Assembly (NCBI GenBank): GCA_963732655.1
Contig: CAVTAI010000017.1
Span: 62,001 to 126,000 of the forward strand
Source: CAVTWS01 sp963732655
GTDB lineage: Bacteria > Actinomycetota > Acidimicrobiia > Acidimicrobiales > SHLQ01
Direction: 5' to 3'
Length of the DNA: 64,000 bases
This document shows, in pieces, positions 8,823 through 18,328 of the stretch. The notes under the pieces are model-generated. The model saw only the letters and a list, made by a program, of their open reading frames with translations. It did not search any database and was not told the DNA's origin. Position 1 is the first letter of the stretch, and the number at the start of each line of letters is the position of its first letter. The position numbers were made by a program, and so were the translations under genes.

Positions 8823-10329
8823 TCAGGAGTCGGTGAGCCATTCGTCGAGGTGGGCCAACCGGTGATACGCCGGACGCCAGGCGGCTGCGTGCTCCTCGGC
8901 CTCGGTGGCGAGCTGCTGGGCCATCTGCCCGGCCGTGAAGGCGACCGGAGCCGGGCCGGGCCCGACGATGGCCAGCAGGTGGCGCCGAGCCACGTCGGCG
9001 TCGTTCAGCTCGCCGAGGATCTCCTGCAGCTCGGCGGCGGCCCGAGCAAACCGTCGGGCCCGCTTGCCTGCTGCCGGCGAGACGGCCTCCGCCGCGTAAC
9101 GGACCTTCTTGACCAGGATGCGGATCTCGTGCAGAGCAGGCACCGCGGGCGGCTCATCGAGCGCCCGAACCGCCCGCTGAACCCGGCGCCACCGTTTCCG
9201 CACCGCCGGGACAAGCGCCTCCAATGCCGCGCGGTCGGAGCCCTCGATGAACGGCGGATCGGCGGCGAGGGCGACGACGCCTTCGAGTAACGCCCGCGCC
9301 CGGTCGCCTTCGATGACGGGGCCGAGTGCGGCCTGGGCGCGATCGCGCGCCTCGCCCACCGCCTCGACGACCCGAGCGACGGCCTCGGTGTCGACATGGT
9401 CGCTGCCCGCACCGGCCAGGAATCGTCGGCTGAGCCGGGCACTGAGCACGTCGAGATCCCGCACGGCTCCGAGGGCCTCGGCCAACCAGCTCAGCTCCTC
9501 GCGGATGGGCGTGATCTGCTCCTGGTCGAGCACCACGCCGAACGTGCGCAGATCCGACCGAAGTCGCCGGGTGGCCACGCGAGCCTGATGCACGCCTTCG
9601 TCGTCGTCGCCGAGGTCGGCCACGGGGAGATGCGTGAGGAGGTGGGCGATGGAGGTGGCAAGTGCCGCGTTCACCACGTCCGCAGCCGTCGGATCGTCCG
9701 GCACCACGCAGGGCGCGACGTCGGGAGCTGCCTGCGCCCGACGACCGAGAGACCGAGCGAGCTTGGAGGTACCCGAGGTGAGCACAGCGCCCGCGGCCTC
9801 CAGCGCGCCCACCAGCGTCGAGACGGACGCCTGGTCGGCCGTCGGCCCGAGTTCGATCTCGACCTCTCGAAAGGTCGCCGGGCGGCGGCGGGACACGGCC
9901 GCCTCGACCTCGTCGACGACCAGCTCCGCAACCATCTCGTGGTCCGCATCGCGCCAGGTCCACGTCTTGCGGGTCGTCGTCAATCGGGCCACGCGAGACA
10001 CCGGGGCCCCGCAGCGTGAGGGGGGCGAGGAGGCCGAGGGCTCGGGTCGGAACCTCGCCCGGATTGCCGGAGACGATCACCTCATCACGTTCCAGCAGTG
10101 AGCCCGAGGAAAGCCTCGCCAACTTCAGGGTCCAGCCGTCACGATCCCGGTAACGGAGCGTGCAGCCCCACCGTACGAGGCGGAGGTCGTTGGTGTCGTA
10201 GTACTCGTCGACCTGGGTGTGCACCACGGGCCGGCCTCTCGTGGCTCCATCGAGCCGGGAGGGGAGCGCCGGCATCACGAATGAGGCCGGAGCGTCGAAC
10301 TTCAGCTCTCGTTCTCGGGCCACGGGCAC
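8823..10329 (-). CDS. CYTH-CHAD domain protein (one frame break)
   Basis: Reconstructed protein of about 500 residues. The N-terminal CYTH (triphosphate tunnel) domain starts MPVARERELKFDAP with the diagnostic ExExK, then LRLVRWGCTLRYRDRDGWTL. The break lies near 10005, where LTLRGPGVSR continues as VARLTTTRKTW. The C-terminal CHAD domain (about 250 residues, all helical) carries conserved His and Arg clusters, including GVHQARVATRRLRSDLRTF and HEIRILVKKVRYAAEAV. CYTH domains bind or hydrolyse triphosphates and CHAD domains bind polyphosphate, so a polyphosphate-related role is likely, in line with ppk1 in the same window. The exact reaction is unknown. Confidence 0.85.
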
Positions 10330-10350
10330 AGTCTTTCAGCAAATGCCGCT

Positions 10351-10467
10351 TCAGGAGCCGGGGACGATCCCGGTGCCGTCGCGGGTGTCGAGCACCCGGG
10401 TCGGATTCACGGCCGTGTACTCGGACCCGGTCGGGAACCAGCCGACCACATCGGCCACCAGATGCAT
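10351..10467 (-). pseudogene. 3' fragment of a surface-repeat protein
   Basis: About 38 residues reading MHLVADVVGWFPTGSEYTAV then PTRVLDTRDGTG and a stop at 10351. The V-V-G-W/Y-F strand followed by PTR-LDTR is the hallmark of a repeat found in secreted proteins of Acidimicrobiia. Everything before HMHLV is lost: the sequence upstream is the opposite-strand coding of another gene. The same domain type is carried by the intact gene at 26.6 kb. Read as the truncated tail of a cell-surface protein. Confidence 0.5.
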
Positions 10468-10690
10468 GTGATCGAGGACAACCCGAACGGCGACGTGTGG
10501 GGCTGCCTCCGCGACGGCACCGACCAGAACATCATCACCGATGGCTGCGTCCGGGTCCTCTCGGTCCGTGACTCGGCCGCCGAGCCCACGGGTTTCATCT
10601 TCTTCAACAACGGCCAGAGCGCTCTCGTGATCATCCAGCACAACGACCAGGGCACACACCCGGTGCTGCGGATCGACGGCTTCCAGGGTG
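10462..10690 (+). pseudogene. 3' fragment of a PhoX/DUF839-type phosphatase-like protein
   Basis: About 75 residues in clean high-GC codons: GDVWGCLRDGTDQNIITDGC, then VRVLSVRDSAAEPTGFIF and ALVIIQHNDQGTHPVLRIDG. The PTGFIF...IQHN block matches the C-terminal part of DUF839 beta-propeller proteins (PhoX alkaline phosphatase group), as far as I can recall the family. No start codon context or N-terminal domain exists; the fragment begins where the opposite-strand repeat-protein fragment begins. No stop is reached before the neighbouring ATPase gene, so the end is approximate. Confidence 0.5.
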
Positions 10691-10700
10691 CCCGACGCGT

Positions 10701-12140
10701 TCAGGAACGCTTGCGGTACTGGGCCTTCTGTCCGCCACCGTCGCGGCTGCGGTCCTTGTTGAGTCGTTTCGACAGGTGCAGGCCCTCGAGCACGAACTCG
10801 ACAACGCTGGCGACCACGCCCGGGCTCGCTTCGATGTCCTCGTCGGCGAGCACGGCATCGACCGCCGCCTTGAGCGGCGGCACCTGGTCGACGAGACCAG
10901 CGATCTCGGCGACGGAGACGTCGTCGCCGGCGCTGGCGATCACGCCCTCGTCGAACGCGTCGACGACGGCCCGGTGCGTCTCGGTGGCGACCGCCGCCTT
11001 GAACACGGCGAGCACGGCGCGACCTTCACGAGGTGATCGAGGATCTCGCCGTCGCGGCCGTCGTCGATCGTCTCGAACTCGACCTTGCCCGCGGTCGACG
11101 ACGGCCAGCGCGTCGAGGTCGCAGATGCGAGGCACGACATCGGCGCTCGCCGTGGCGCAGGGTGCGGCGCAGCGCGTTGGCCACCAAGCGCCTCGTAGTT
11201 GGCGACCGAGAGGCGCACCGACACGCCCGAGCGCTGGTTGATGTGCGGGCTCTGGCGGGCGAGGTGGCTGAGCGTCGCGACGATCTCGGCCATGAAGTCG
11301 GGGACGACGCACGCGGACGCCCTCGTAGCGCCGAGCAGACGACGCTTCCTGCTCGACGATGTCCATCTCGATGGTCGACGTCGAGCGGGTAGTGCGTGCG
11401 GATCTGGGCGCCGAAGCGGTCCTTCAGCGGCGTGATGATCCGGCCGCGGTTCGTGTAGTCCTCGGGGTTGGCCGACGCGAACAGCATGACGTCGAGCGGC
11501 AGCCGGATCTTGTAGCCCCGGATCTGCACGTCGCGCTCCTCGAGCACGTTCAGCAGACCGACCTGGATGCGCTCGGCCAGATCGGGCAGCTCGTTGATGG
11601 CGAAGATGCCCCGGTTGGTGCGCGGCACCAGGCCGTAGTGGAGGGTGAGCTCGTCGGAGAGGTAGCGGCCCTCGGCCACCTTGATCGGGTCGACCTCGCC
11701 GATGAGGTCGGCGATCGAGGTGTCGGGCGTGGCGAGCTTCTCGCCGTACCGGTCGTCGCGGTGCACCCAGGCGATCGGGGTGTCGTCGCCCTTCTCCTCG
11801 ACGAGCGCGCGGGCGTGGGCGGAGATCGGGTCGTAGGGATCGTCGTTGATCTCCGACCCGGCCACGATCGGCATCCACTCGTCGAGCAGGCCGGTCAGCG
11901 AGCGGATCATGCGGGTCTTGGCCTGGCCGCGCTCGCCGAGGAAGATGACGTCGTGGCCGGCCAGGATGCGCGTTCTCGAGCTGCGGCAGCACGGTGTCCT
12001 CGTAGCCCAGGACCGCGGGGAACAGCGGCTCGCCCTGCGCGGATGCGGGCGATGGCGTTGCGGCGGATCTCCTCCTTCACCGGGACGGATCTCCAGCCGG
12101 AGGTTCGCAGGGCCCCGAGGGTGGTGGGTCGGTCGCTCAT
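10701..12140 (-). CDS. MoxR/magnesium chelatase ChlI-like AAA ATPase (at least five frame breaks)
   Basis: Pieces in all three frames join into one protein of roughly 470 residues: RTSGWRSVPVKEEIRRNAIARI, a Walker A region near 11930, TRMIRSLTGLLDEWMPIVAG, GRYLSDELTLHYGLVPRTNR, FAINELPDLAERIQVGLLN (Walker B and ISM), MLFASANPEDYTNRGRIITP (sensor 1), then a C-terminal part ending KAQYRKRS. This matches the actinobacterial magnesium-chelatase-like ATPase that partners the VWA protein at 2.6-4.7 kb. Breaks cluster at about 11030-11400 and 11930-12110. Conservation on each side of every break indicates sequence errors. Function in the organism is unknown: metal insertion or complex remodelling. 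Confidence 0.8.
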
Positions 12141-12204
12141 GCCGCCACGCTACCCGAGTCCGGCGATCGCCGATCCGGCGTCGGGATGGCTGACGCCATC
12201 AGCC

Positions 12205-15131
12205 TCAGCAGGACGCGCTCAGATCGGTGATCGACATGGCTCGCCCGAAGAGGTACCCCTGGGCCCGATCGCAGCCGAGCTCGGCGAGGGCCTGCGCCTG
12301 CTCCTCCGTCTCCACGCCCTCGGCCACCACGGTCAGATCGAGCGCACGGGCCAACCCGACGATGGAGGTGACGATCGCCCGGCTCTCCCGCCCCGCCGGC
12401 AGATCGGCGACGAAGGATCGGTCGATCTTGATCACCGCCACCGGGAACCGCTTGATGTGGGAGAAGGACGAGTAACCGATCCCGAAGTCATCGATCGCGA
12501 ATCGGACGCCCAGCGCCTCCAGCAGCTCGAACTGCCGATCGGCCAGCTCGGGTGGCTCATGATGGTGTGCTCGGTCACCTCGAGGCAGAGCTCGTCGGGC
12601 CCGATCTGGTTCTGCTCCAGCGCCTCGGCCACCCGGGCCCCCAGATCACCACGCACGAACTCCCGGGCCGAGATGTTGACCCGCAGGGCGATGCCCTCCC
12701 GCTGGCGCCGATCGAGCATCGCGAACTCCCGGCACGCCTGGGCGAGGACGTAACGGCCGATCTCGTGGATGAGGCCACTCTCCTCGGCCACCTCGATGAA
12801 CTCGCCGGCCTCCAACAGCCCACGCTCGGGATGGAGCCAGCGCACCAGAGCCTCGACCCCGATGACCTGTCGCGTGTACAGGTGAACCTCGGGTTGGAAG
12901 TGGACCAGCAGCTCGCGCCGTTCGATCGCGCTTCGAAGCAGCCGTTCGATGCGCACGCGGGCGTCGACCTCGTCGCGTAGCTCGTCGTCGAAGATCTCGA
13001 ACCGGTTGCGCCCCCGCTGCTTCGCCTCGTACATCGCCCGATCGGCTCGCCGGAGCAGGTCCTCGGCGGTCGTCGTGCCGATGTCGCCCGGCATCGCCAT
13101 GCCGACGCTGACGGTCTGGCGGATCTCGACGCCGTTGACCAGGAACGGCGAGTCCAGCGCCCGCCGCGCCCGGTCGGCCACGATGATCGCCTCCTCGGGG
13201 AAGACGTCACGCAGCAGCACCGCGAACTCGTCCCCGCCGATCCTCGCCACCACGTCTTCGGGCCGGAGGCACCAGTACAACCGATCGACCACGAGCCTCA
13301 GCACCGCGTCGCCCGCCGCGTGGCCGAGCGAGTCGTTGACCACCTTGAAGCGGTCGAGATCCACGAACAGCAGACACGGCCGGGCCGCCGTCTCGACCGA
13401 TTCTTCCGAGAGGATGCGATCGAGCTCGGACAGCAGGACATCACGTGTCACGGCGCCGGTCAGGGTGTCGTGCACCGCCGCGTACTCGAGTCGGGAGGCC
13501 ATCTCCCTCCGCTCGGTGACATCGAGGGCGAGGATGAGCATGCTGGTCACCTCCCCGCTCGGACCGAGCTCGGGGACGGCCCGCACCTCGAGGGAGATCC
13601 GGCCGTGTGGCAGCGGCAAGCTCAGCTCCTCCTCGGAGCGGAGCCCCTGGCGCATCGTGCGTTCGATCACGCTTCTCCACGTCGCCTTCGTCGTGTCGTC
13701 GGGGAGGAACTCGCCGAGATCGTGGCCGACGAGCGCTTCGGGCTCCCCGCCGAGGTGACGGATCTCGGGTCCGCAGTACAACACCGTTCCGTTCGGGTCG
13801 ACGCGCAGCACGATCGCCGGGATCGTCTCGAGCAGCGCTCGGGCCCGCGCCTCGCTCTCGACCAGTTCCTCCCGGCGACGGGTGAGCTCGGTGATGTCCT
13901 CGACCAGAGCGAAGATGCAGGACCGGGCCGTGTCGTCGCCGACGACGCATGCGTGCACGCGGGCGACGCATGGTTGTCCGTCGGGCCGGCCCAGACGCAC
14001 ATCTCGGAGCACCCGACGTTCCGCGTCGTCGCGCAGCGTCTGCATCGCCGCTCGGAGCTCATCGGCCGCCGCCGGCTCCATCCGGCTCAGCAGCGACATG
14101 CCGGCGCCGTCGCCGTCGCCGAAGAACTCCCGGAATCGATCGTTCGCATCGAGCAGCTCGCCGGTCCAGGCGATCATGGCGAACCCGAACGGTCCCCGGT
14201 CAAAGGCCAGACCCAGGCGTTCGTCGCCATCGCACCGGGCCAACGCGTTACCGATCAGGTCAGCCATCGACCGGGTGACGTGGATGCCGTCCGAGCTCCA
14301 GTCGCGAGCCTCGCGGCGCCACGACACCAGGATGCCCAGTCCGCCGCGGTACGAGAACCCGATCATCAGCACCGAGCCGATGCCGAATCCGTGCCCCTCG
14401 CCGAGGCTGGCGGCGTCGCTGATGTCGCCGAGGGAGACATGCCCGGTCCGCTCCAACTCGGCCCGGATCGCCCCGAGATTCGAGCCGAGAAGGGCGGGGA
14501 TCGTCGAATCGGACTCGGGGCCGGCGTTGAAGTCAGCCAGCCGTTCGATGCCCATCGACCCCTCGACGTAGAGCGCCGAACCGTCCGCCCCGACGAATCC
14601 CGCAGTCGTCTCCAACACGTCCGTCACCACCATCGCCAGAGTGGCCGGCGACGCGTTGACCAGCTGCACCGCTTGTTTGACGACCATGTCGCTGGCCGCC
14701 ACTCGATCCCGGAGCGCCAGTTCCATGCTCGTGACGTCGACCGGATGCATGATCAACGCGATGAGCGACTCACCGTCGATCTGGAGCAGATTCCCGATGA
14801 CCCGGACGGGCACCCACCCCTGGCGGCCGGTACGAAGTCGGAACTCCCGGGGCAGGTCGACCCCGTCGCGGTCCAACCGTCGGAACAGCGAGTCGACTGC
14901 GGCCGGGACGTCGTCCGGGTGCACGATACCGATGGCGGACCGACCGACCAGCACGTCGGCCGAAGTCTGCAGGAGGAGCTCAGCGGCCGGGCTCAGGTAG
15001 CGGACCACGGCCTGCTCGTCGATGACCGCATAACACTCCGACGTGAGCGACAAGATCGCGTCGAGTCGCCCCCGGTCGAGCCATGGAGCGGTAGGTGTCG
15101 CGTCGCCGGGCGCGAGCTCTGCCAGAGTCAC
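12205..15131 (-). CDS. Multi-PAS/GAF GGDEF-EAL cyclic-di-GMP protein (one frame break)
   Basis: About 975 residues. Order: N-terminal PAS (ECYAVIDEQAVVRYLSPAAE), a GAF-like domain (about 200-370), two further PAS domains, GGDEF and EAL. The cyclase site is intact (RIGGDEFAVLL) and so is the start of the phosphodiesterase site (VIGVEALVRWLHPE), with NISAREF and EGVETEEQAQALAELGCD later. Both making and breaking c-di-GMP are therefore possible. The break near 12550 disrupts the DDFG segment; reading across it restores the tail MAVIKIDRSFVADLP. No membrane segment is seen, so a cytoplasmic sensor is likely. GTG start at 15131 has GGGGAGG just upstream. Divergent from the glycosidase-2 homologue, 100 bases apart. 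Confidence 0.9.
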
Positions 15132-15231
15132 CCCTCCCCATCGACCGAATCGGTGAAGGACCTGAGCACCGAACGCTCGTGGGCTCGGACCAGCACCGAC
15201 GATCGACGGGTCGGACCAGTAGCGTCGTCGC

Positions 15232-17340
15232 GTGCACCTGACGGGCCCATGGCGCGCCGCTGAGGCCAACGACGAGCTCCGCCGCCAGTTCGCGCTCACA
15301 GACCACGACGACTCGTCGTGGCCGGTCGTGGCGGTGCCCGGACACTGGCGTTCGGAGCCGTCGTTCGCCGAGTCCGACGGTCCGCTCCTCTACCGGACCC
15401 GGTTCGCCACCACCGCCACGAGCGACGATCGCCGCACGTGGCTGGCGTTCGACGGCATCTTCAACCAGGGCGATGTCTGGCTCGACGGCGCGTATCTGGG
15501 GGTCACCGACGGGTACTTCCAACCCCACCGGTTCGAGATCACCGACGCGGTGGCCGACCGCTCCGAGCACCTCCTGGCCGTCGAGGTGGGATCGAGCCTG
15601 CCGTCGGATCGCGACCACAAACGGGTGCTCACCGGCGCCTTCTCGCACGGCGCGTTCGTCGATCGCCAGTGGAACCCGGGTGGCATCTGGCAGCCCGCCC
15701 ACGTCGTCGAGACCGGCCCGGTCGCCATCCGCCACTTCCGCCTGCTCTGCGTGGCGGCCACCGAAGCCCGGGCCCGGCTGAAGGTCCGGCTGGTCATCGA
15801 TTCGCCCGGAGCCCAGCTGCTCCGCTTCCGAACCCGGGTCGCGGGAGTGGAGCACGTGCACGACCAGGCGGCGGCCGCCGGCGAGAACCGGGTCGAGTGG
15901 TTCGTCGAGGTCGACAACCCAGCCCTGTGGTGGCCCCATGCCCTCGGGCCTCAACCGCTGTTCGACGCCGAGGTCGAGGTCCTCACCGAGTCGGGTGAGA
16001 TCACGGATCGGCGTCGGTGCCGGACCGGTTTCCGCACCGTCACGATGAACGACTGGCACACAACGATCAACGGCGAGCGCATGTTCCTGAAGGGCGCAGC
16101 CCTGGCGCCCGTCCAGCGGGCGCTCGGTGACGTCAGCCACGACCGCGTGACCGAGCTCCTGCACCAGGCCCGGCAGGCCGGCCTGGACCTCGTGCGGGTG
16201 CACACGCACGTGTCGGTGCCCGACCTCTACGACCGGGCCGACGAACTGGGCCTGCTCGTCTGGCAGGACCTCCCGCTCCACAAGGGCTACGCCCGATCGG
16301 TCAAGGACGCCGCGATCGAACAGGCCCGCTGGGCGGTCGACCTGCTCGGCCACCATCCGAGCGTTGCCGTGTGGTGCGCGCACGACGAACCCCAGGGCAC
16401 CGACGCCATCCGGCCGCGCCCGGCCGCCGAGAGCCTCCTCGGTCACCAGGTTCCGTCGTGGAACCGCAGCGTCCTCGACCGGGCCCTCAAACGCGAGATC
16501 ACCAAGAGCGACGGCACCCGTCCGGTGGTCGCCCACTCCGGCGTCCTGGCCCACTTCCCTCAACTCGACGGCACCGACACCCACCTGTGGTTCGGGTGGC
16601 GGGAGGGCCGGGCGGCCGACCTCGCCGACCACGCCGCCAGCCTGCCGCGCCAGGTTCGTTTCGTCTCGGCCTTCGGCGCGCAGTCGGTCCCCGACGACAA
16701 CTCCTTCGCCCGCCCCGAGCGTTGGCCCCGGCTCGATTGGGTGGAGCTGGCCGAGCACTTCGCGCTCGACGTCCTGCCGCTGCTCACCCGATTCCCGCCC
16801 GACCGGTACGACAGCTTCGACGCTTGGCGCCGCGCCACCCAGTCCCACCAGGCGCACGTGATCAAGACGACGATCGAGATCCTCCGCCGGCTGAAGTACC
16901 AGCCGACGGGTGGGTTCGTGCAGTTCGCCCTGAACGACGCCCAGCCGGCCATCGGGTTCTCGGTGATCGATCACAACGGAACACCCAAGCCGGCCTACGA
17001 GGCTCTCGTCGCCGCGTGCCGACCCGTCATCGTGGTGGCCGACCCGTTCCCGTCAAACCTGACCGCAGGCACCACCGTCGAGCTCGACATCCATGTCGTG
17101 TCCGATCTCCGCCAGCCGATCGAGCAGGTCACCCTCGACGCCATCTTGACCGACCCCTCCGGTCGCCACGTGTTCTCGTGGGGCGGCGACATCCCGGCCG
17201 ACTCGTGCATCCGAGTGGGCACGATCGAGTGGCCCGTCCCCGTCTCCTGGGGCGAGGTCGCCCTCGAGCTCCAACTCACCGGCCCCGGGCTCGATGTGAC
17301 CAACCGCACCACGACCCAGCTGCCGTCGTTCGCCCTCTGA
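15232..17340 (+). CDS. Glycoside hydrolase family 2 homologue lacking the nucleophile
   Basis: A 702-residue protein with family 2 (beta-mannosidase-like) architecture. The jelly-roll sugar-binding domain (about 1-165) includes YRTRFATT, GIFNQGDVWLDGAYLG and FVDRQWNPGGIW. An immunoglobulin-like domain follows, then a TIM barrel from about 270 (FLKGAALAP, LDLVRVHTHVSVP, LLVWQDLPLHKGY) and a C-terminal beta domain. The acid/base Glu is Glu386 in WCAHDEP. The nucleophile motif S-E-(F/Y)-G-x-Q reads SAFGAQ, so Glu is Ala480. Retaining hydrolysis should be lost or very weak. The frame is intact with typical codon use. GTG start at 15232. Possibly a carbohydrate-binding or altered enzyme. Confidence 0.8.
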   Translation: MHLTGPWRAAEANDELRRQFALTDHDDSSWPVVAVPGHWRSEPSFAESDGPLLYRTRFATTATSDDRRTWLAFDGIFNQGDVWLDGAYLGVTDGYFQPHRFEITDAVADRSEHLLAVEVGSSLPSDRDHKRVLTGAFSHGAFVDRQWNPGGIWQPAHVVETGPVAIRHFRLLCVAATEARARLKVRLVIDSPGAQLLRFRTRVAGVEHVHDQAAAAGENRVEWFVEVDNPALWWPHALGPQPLFDAEVEVLTESGEITDRRRCRTGFRTVTMNDWHTTINGERMFLKGAALAPVQRALGDVSHDRVTELLHQARQAGLDLVRVHTHVSVPDLYDRADELGLLVWQDLPLHKGYARSVKDAAIEQARWAVDLLGHHPSVAVWCAHDEPQGTDAIRPRPAAESLLGHQVPSWNRSVLDRALKREITKSDGTRPVVAHSGVLAHFPQLDGTDTHLWFGWREGRAADLADHAASLPRQVRFVSAFGAQSVPDDNSFARPERWPRLDWVELAEHFALDVLPLLTRFPPDRYDSFDAWRRATQSHQAHVIKTTIEILRRLKYQPTGGFVQFALNDAQPAIGFSVIDHNGTPKPAYEALVAACRPVIVVADPFPSNLTAGTTVELDIHVVSDLRQPIEQVTLDAILTDPSGRHVFSWGGDIPADSCIRVGTIEWPVPVSWGEVALELQLTGPGLDVTNRTTTQLPSFAL

Positions 17341-17476
17341 TCCCGCCGCGCCGTCAGACTGAGATCAGGCGCCGGCCAGCGCGGTTAGGCCCAGGAAACA
17401 GCGCCCACCTATCGTGGCCCGGCGTCGACCCGCCGTTCCCCGACGGGCATCGTCCGAGCTCTTACCGGAGGACACG

Positions 17477-18282
17477 ATGTCTCAGACCATGTCGAGACCG
17501 TCGGGCACCCCACCGCGTGGCCCCGCTGCGCAAACGGCCCCGCCAACTGCCGTTCCCACTCAACCTGTACCAGACCGCGGTCGGCAAGAAGTGGGTGATG
17601 GCCGTCACGGGCCTCGGGCTCATCGGGTTCGTGATCGCCCACATGGTCGGCAACCTCAAGGTGTACCTCGGCCCCGAGGAGATCAACCAGTACGGCGAGG
17701 CCCTCCGCGACCTCGGTGGGCACCTCATTCCCCGCACCTACGCCCTGTGGGCGTTGCGGATCGGCCTCGTCGTGATGTTCGCGCTGCACATCCACTCCGC
17801 GGTGACCCTCAGCGCCATGTCGAACAAGGCGAACCAGTCCTACCCGGGCGGCCGTCACTACGTCGCCGCCAGCTACGCGTCCCGCACCATGCGCTGGACC
17901 GGTCCGATCATCCTGCTGTACCTCTTCTACCACCTCGCCGATCTGACCTGGGGCTGGTGGTTGGGTGACGACTTCGTCCGCGGCGATCCGTACCACAACC
18001 TCTCCGAGAGCCTGGCCAGCCTGCCGGTCGCCATCATCTACGTGGTCGCGCAACGTCGCCCTGGCCGTCCACCTGTTCCATGGCACCTGGTCGATGTTCC
18101 AGAGCCTCGGCATCAACAACCCGCGCTGGAACTCCCTGCGCCGGGGTGCCGCCGTCGGCGTGGCCGGGCTGATCCTCGTGGGGAACCTGAGCTTCCCGAT
18201 CCTGGCTCAGGCCGGCGTGATCGACGAGGACAACCGCACCTCCATACCGGGAGCGACCGAAGCCGCAGAGGAGACGCCATGA
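17477..18282 (+). CDS. sdhC: Succinate dehydrogenase cytochrome b subunit (two frame breaks)
   Basis: Membrane anchor of complex II, b558 type, carrying haem b and passing electrons to menaquinone. Start ATG at 17477 has GGAGG six bases upstream. A break near 17510 moves the reading frame to RKRPRQLPFPLNLYQTAVGK, and another near 18045 joins VAIIYVVA to NVALAVHLFHGTWSMFQSLG. Five membrane spans are visible, including WVMAVTGLGLIGFVIAHMVG (haem-ligand His in the span), LWALRIGLVVMFALHIHSAV, WTGPIILLYLFYHLADLTW and the last near GLILVGNLSFPI. Length after repair is about 268 residues, normal for the fused-type anchor. First gene of sdhCAB. A GTG at 17517 is an alternative start. Confidence 0.9.
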
Positions 18283-18328
18283 GCCGCACGCCGCGAGCGA
18301 CAGCGAGCGAGAAGGCGAAGGAGCAGTC

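Noticed and set aside
13320..15263. Long plus-strand frame antisense to the GGDEF-EAL gene
   Set aside because: The minus strand encodes unmistakable PAS, GGDEF and EAL domains; this is its shadow.
14980..16974. Long minus-strand frame across the glycosidase-2 homologue
   Set aside because: No recognisable domain and repetitive Asp/Gly/Val composition typical of antisense high-GC DNA.
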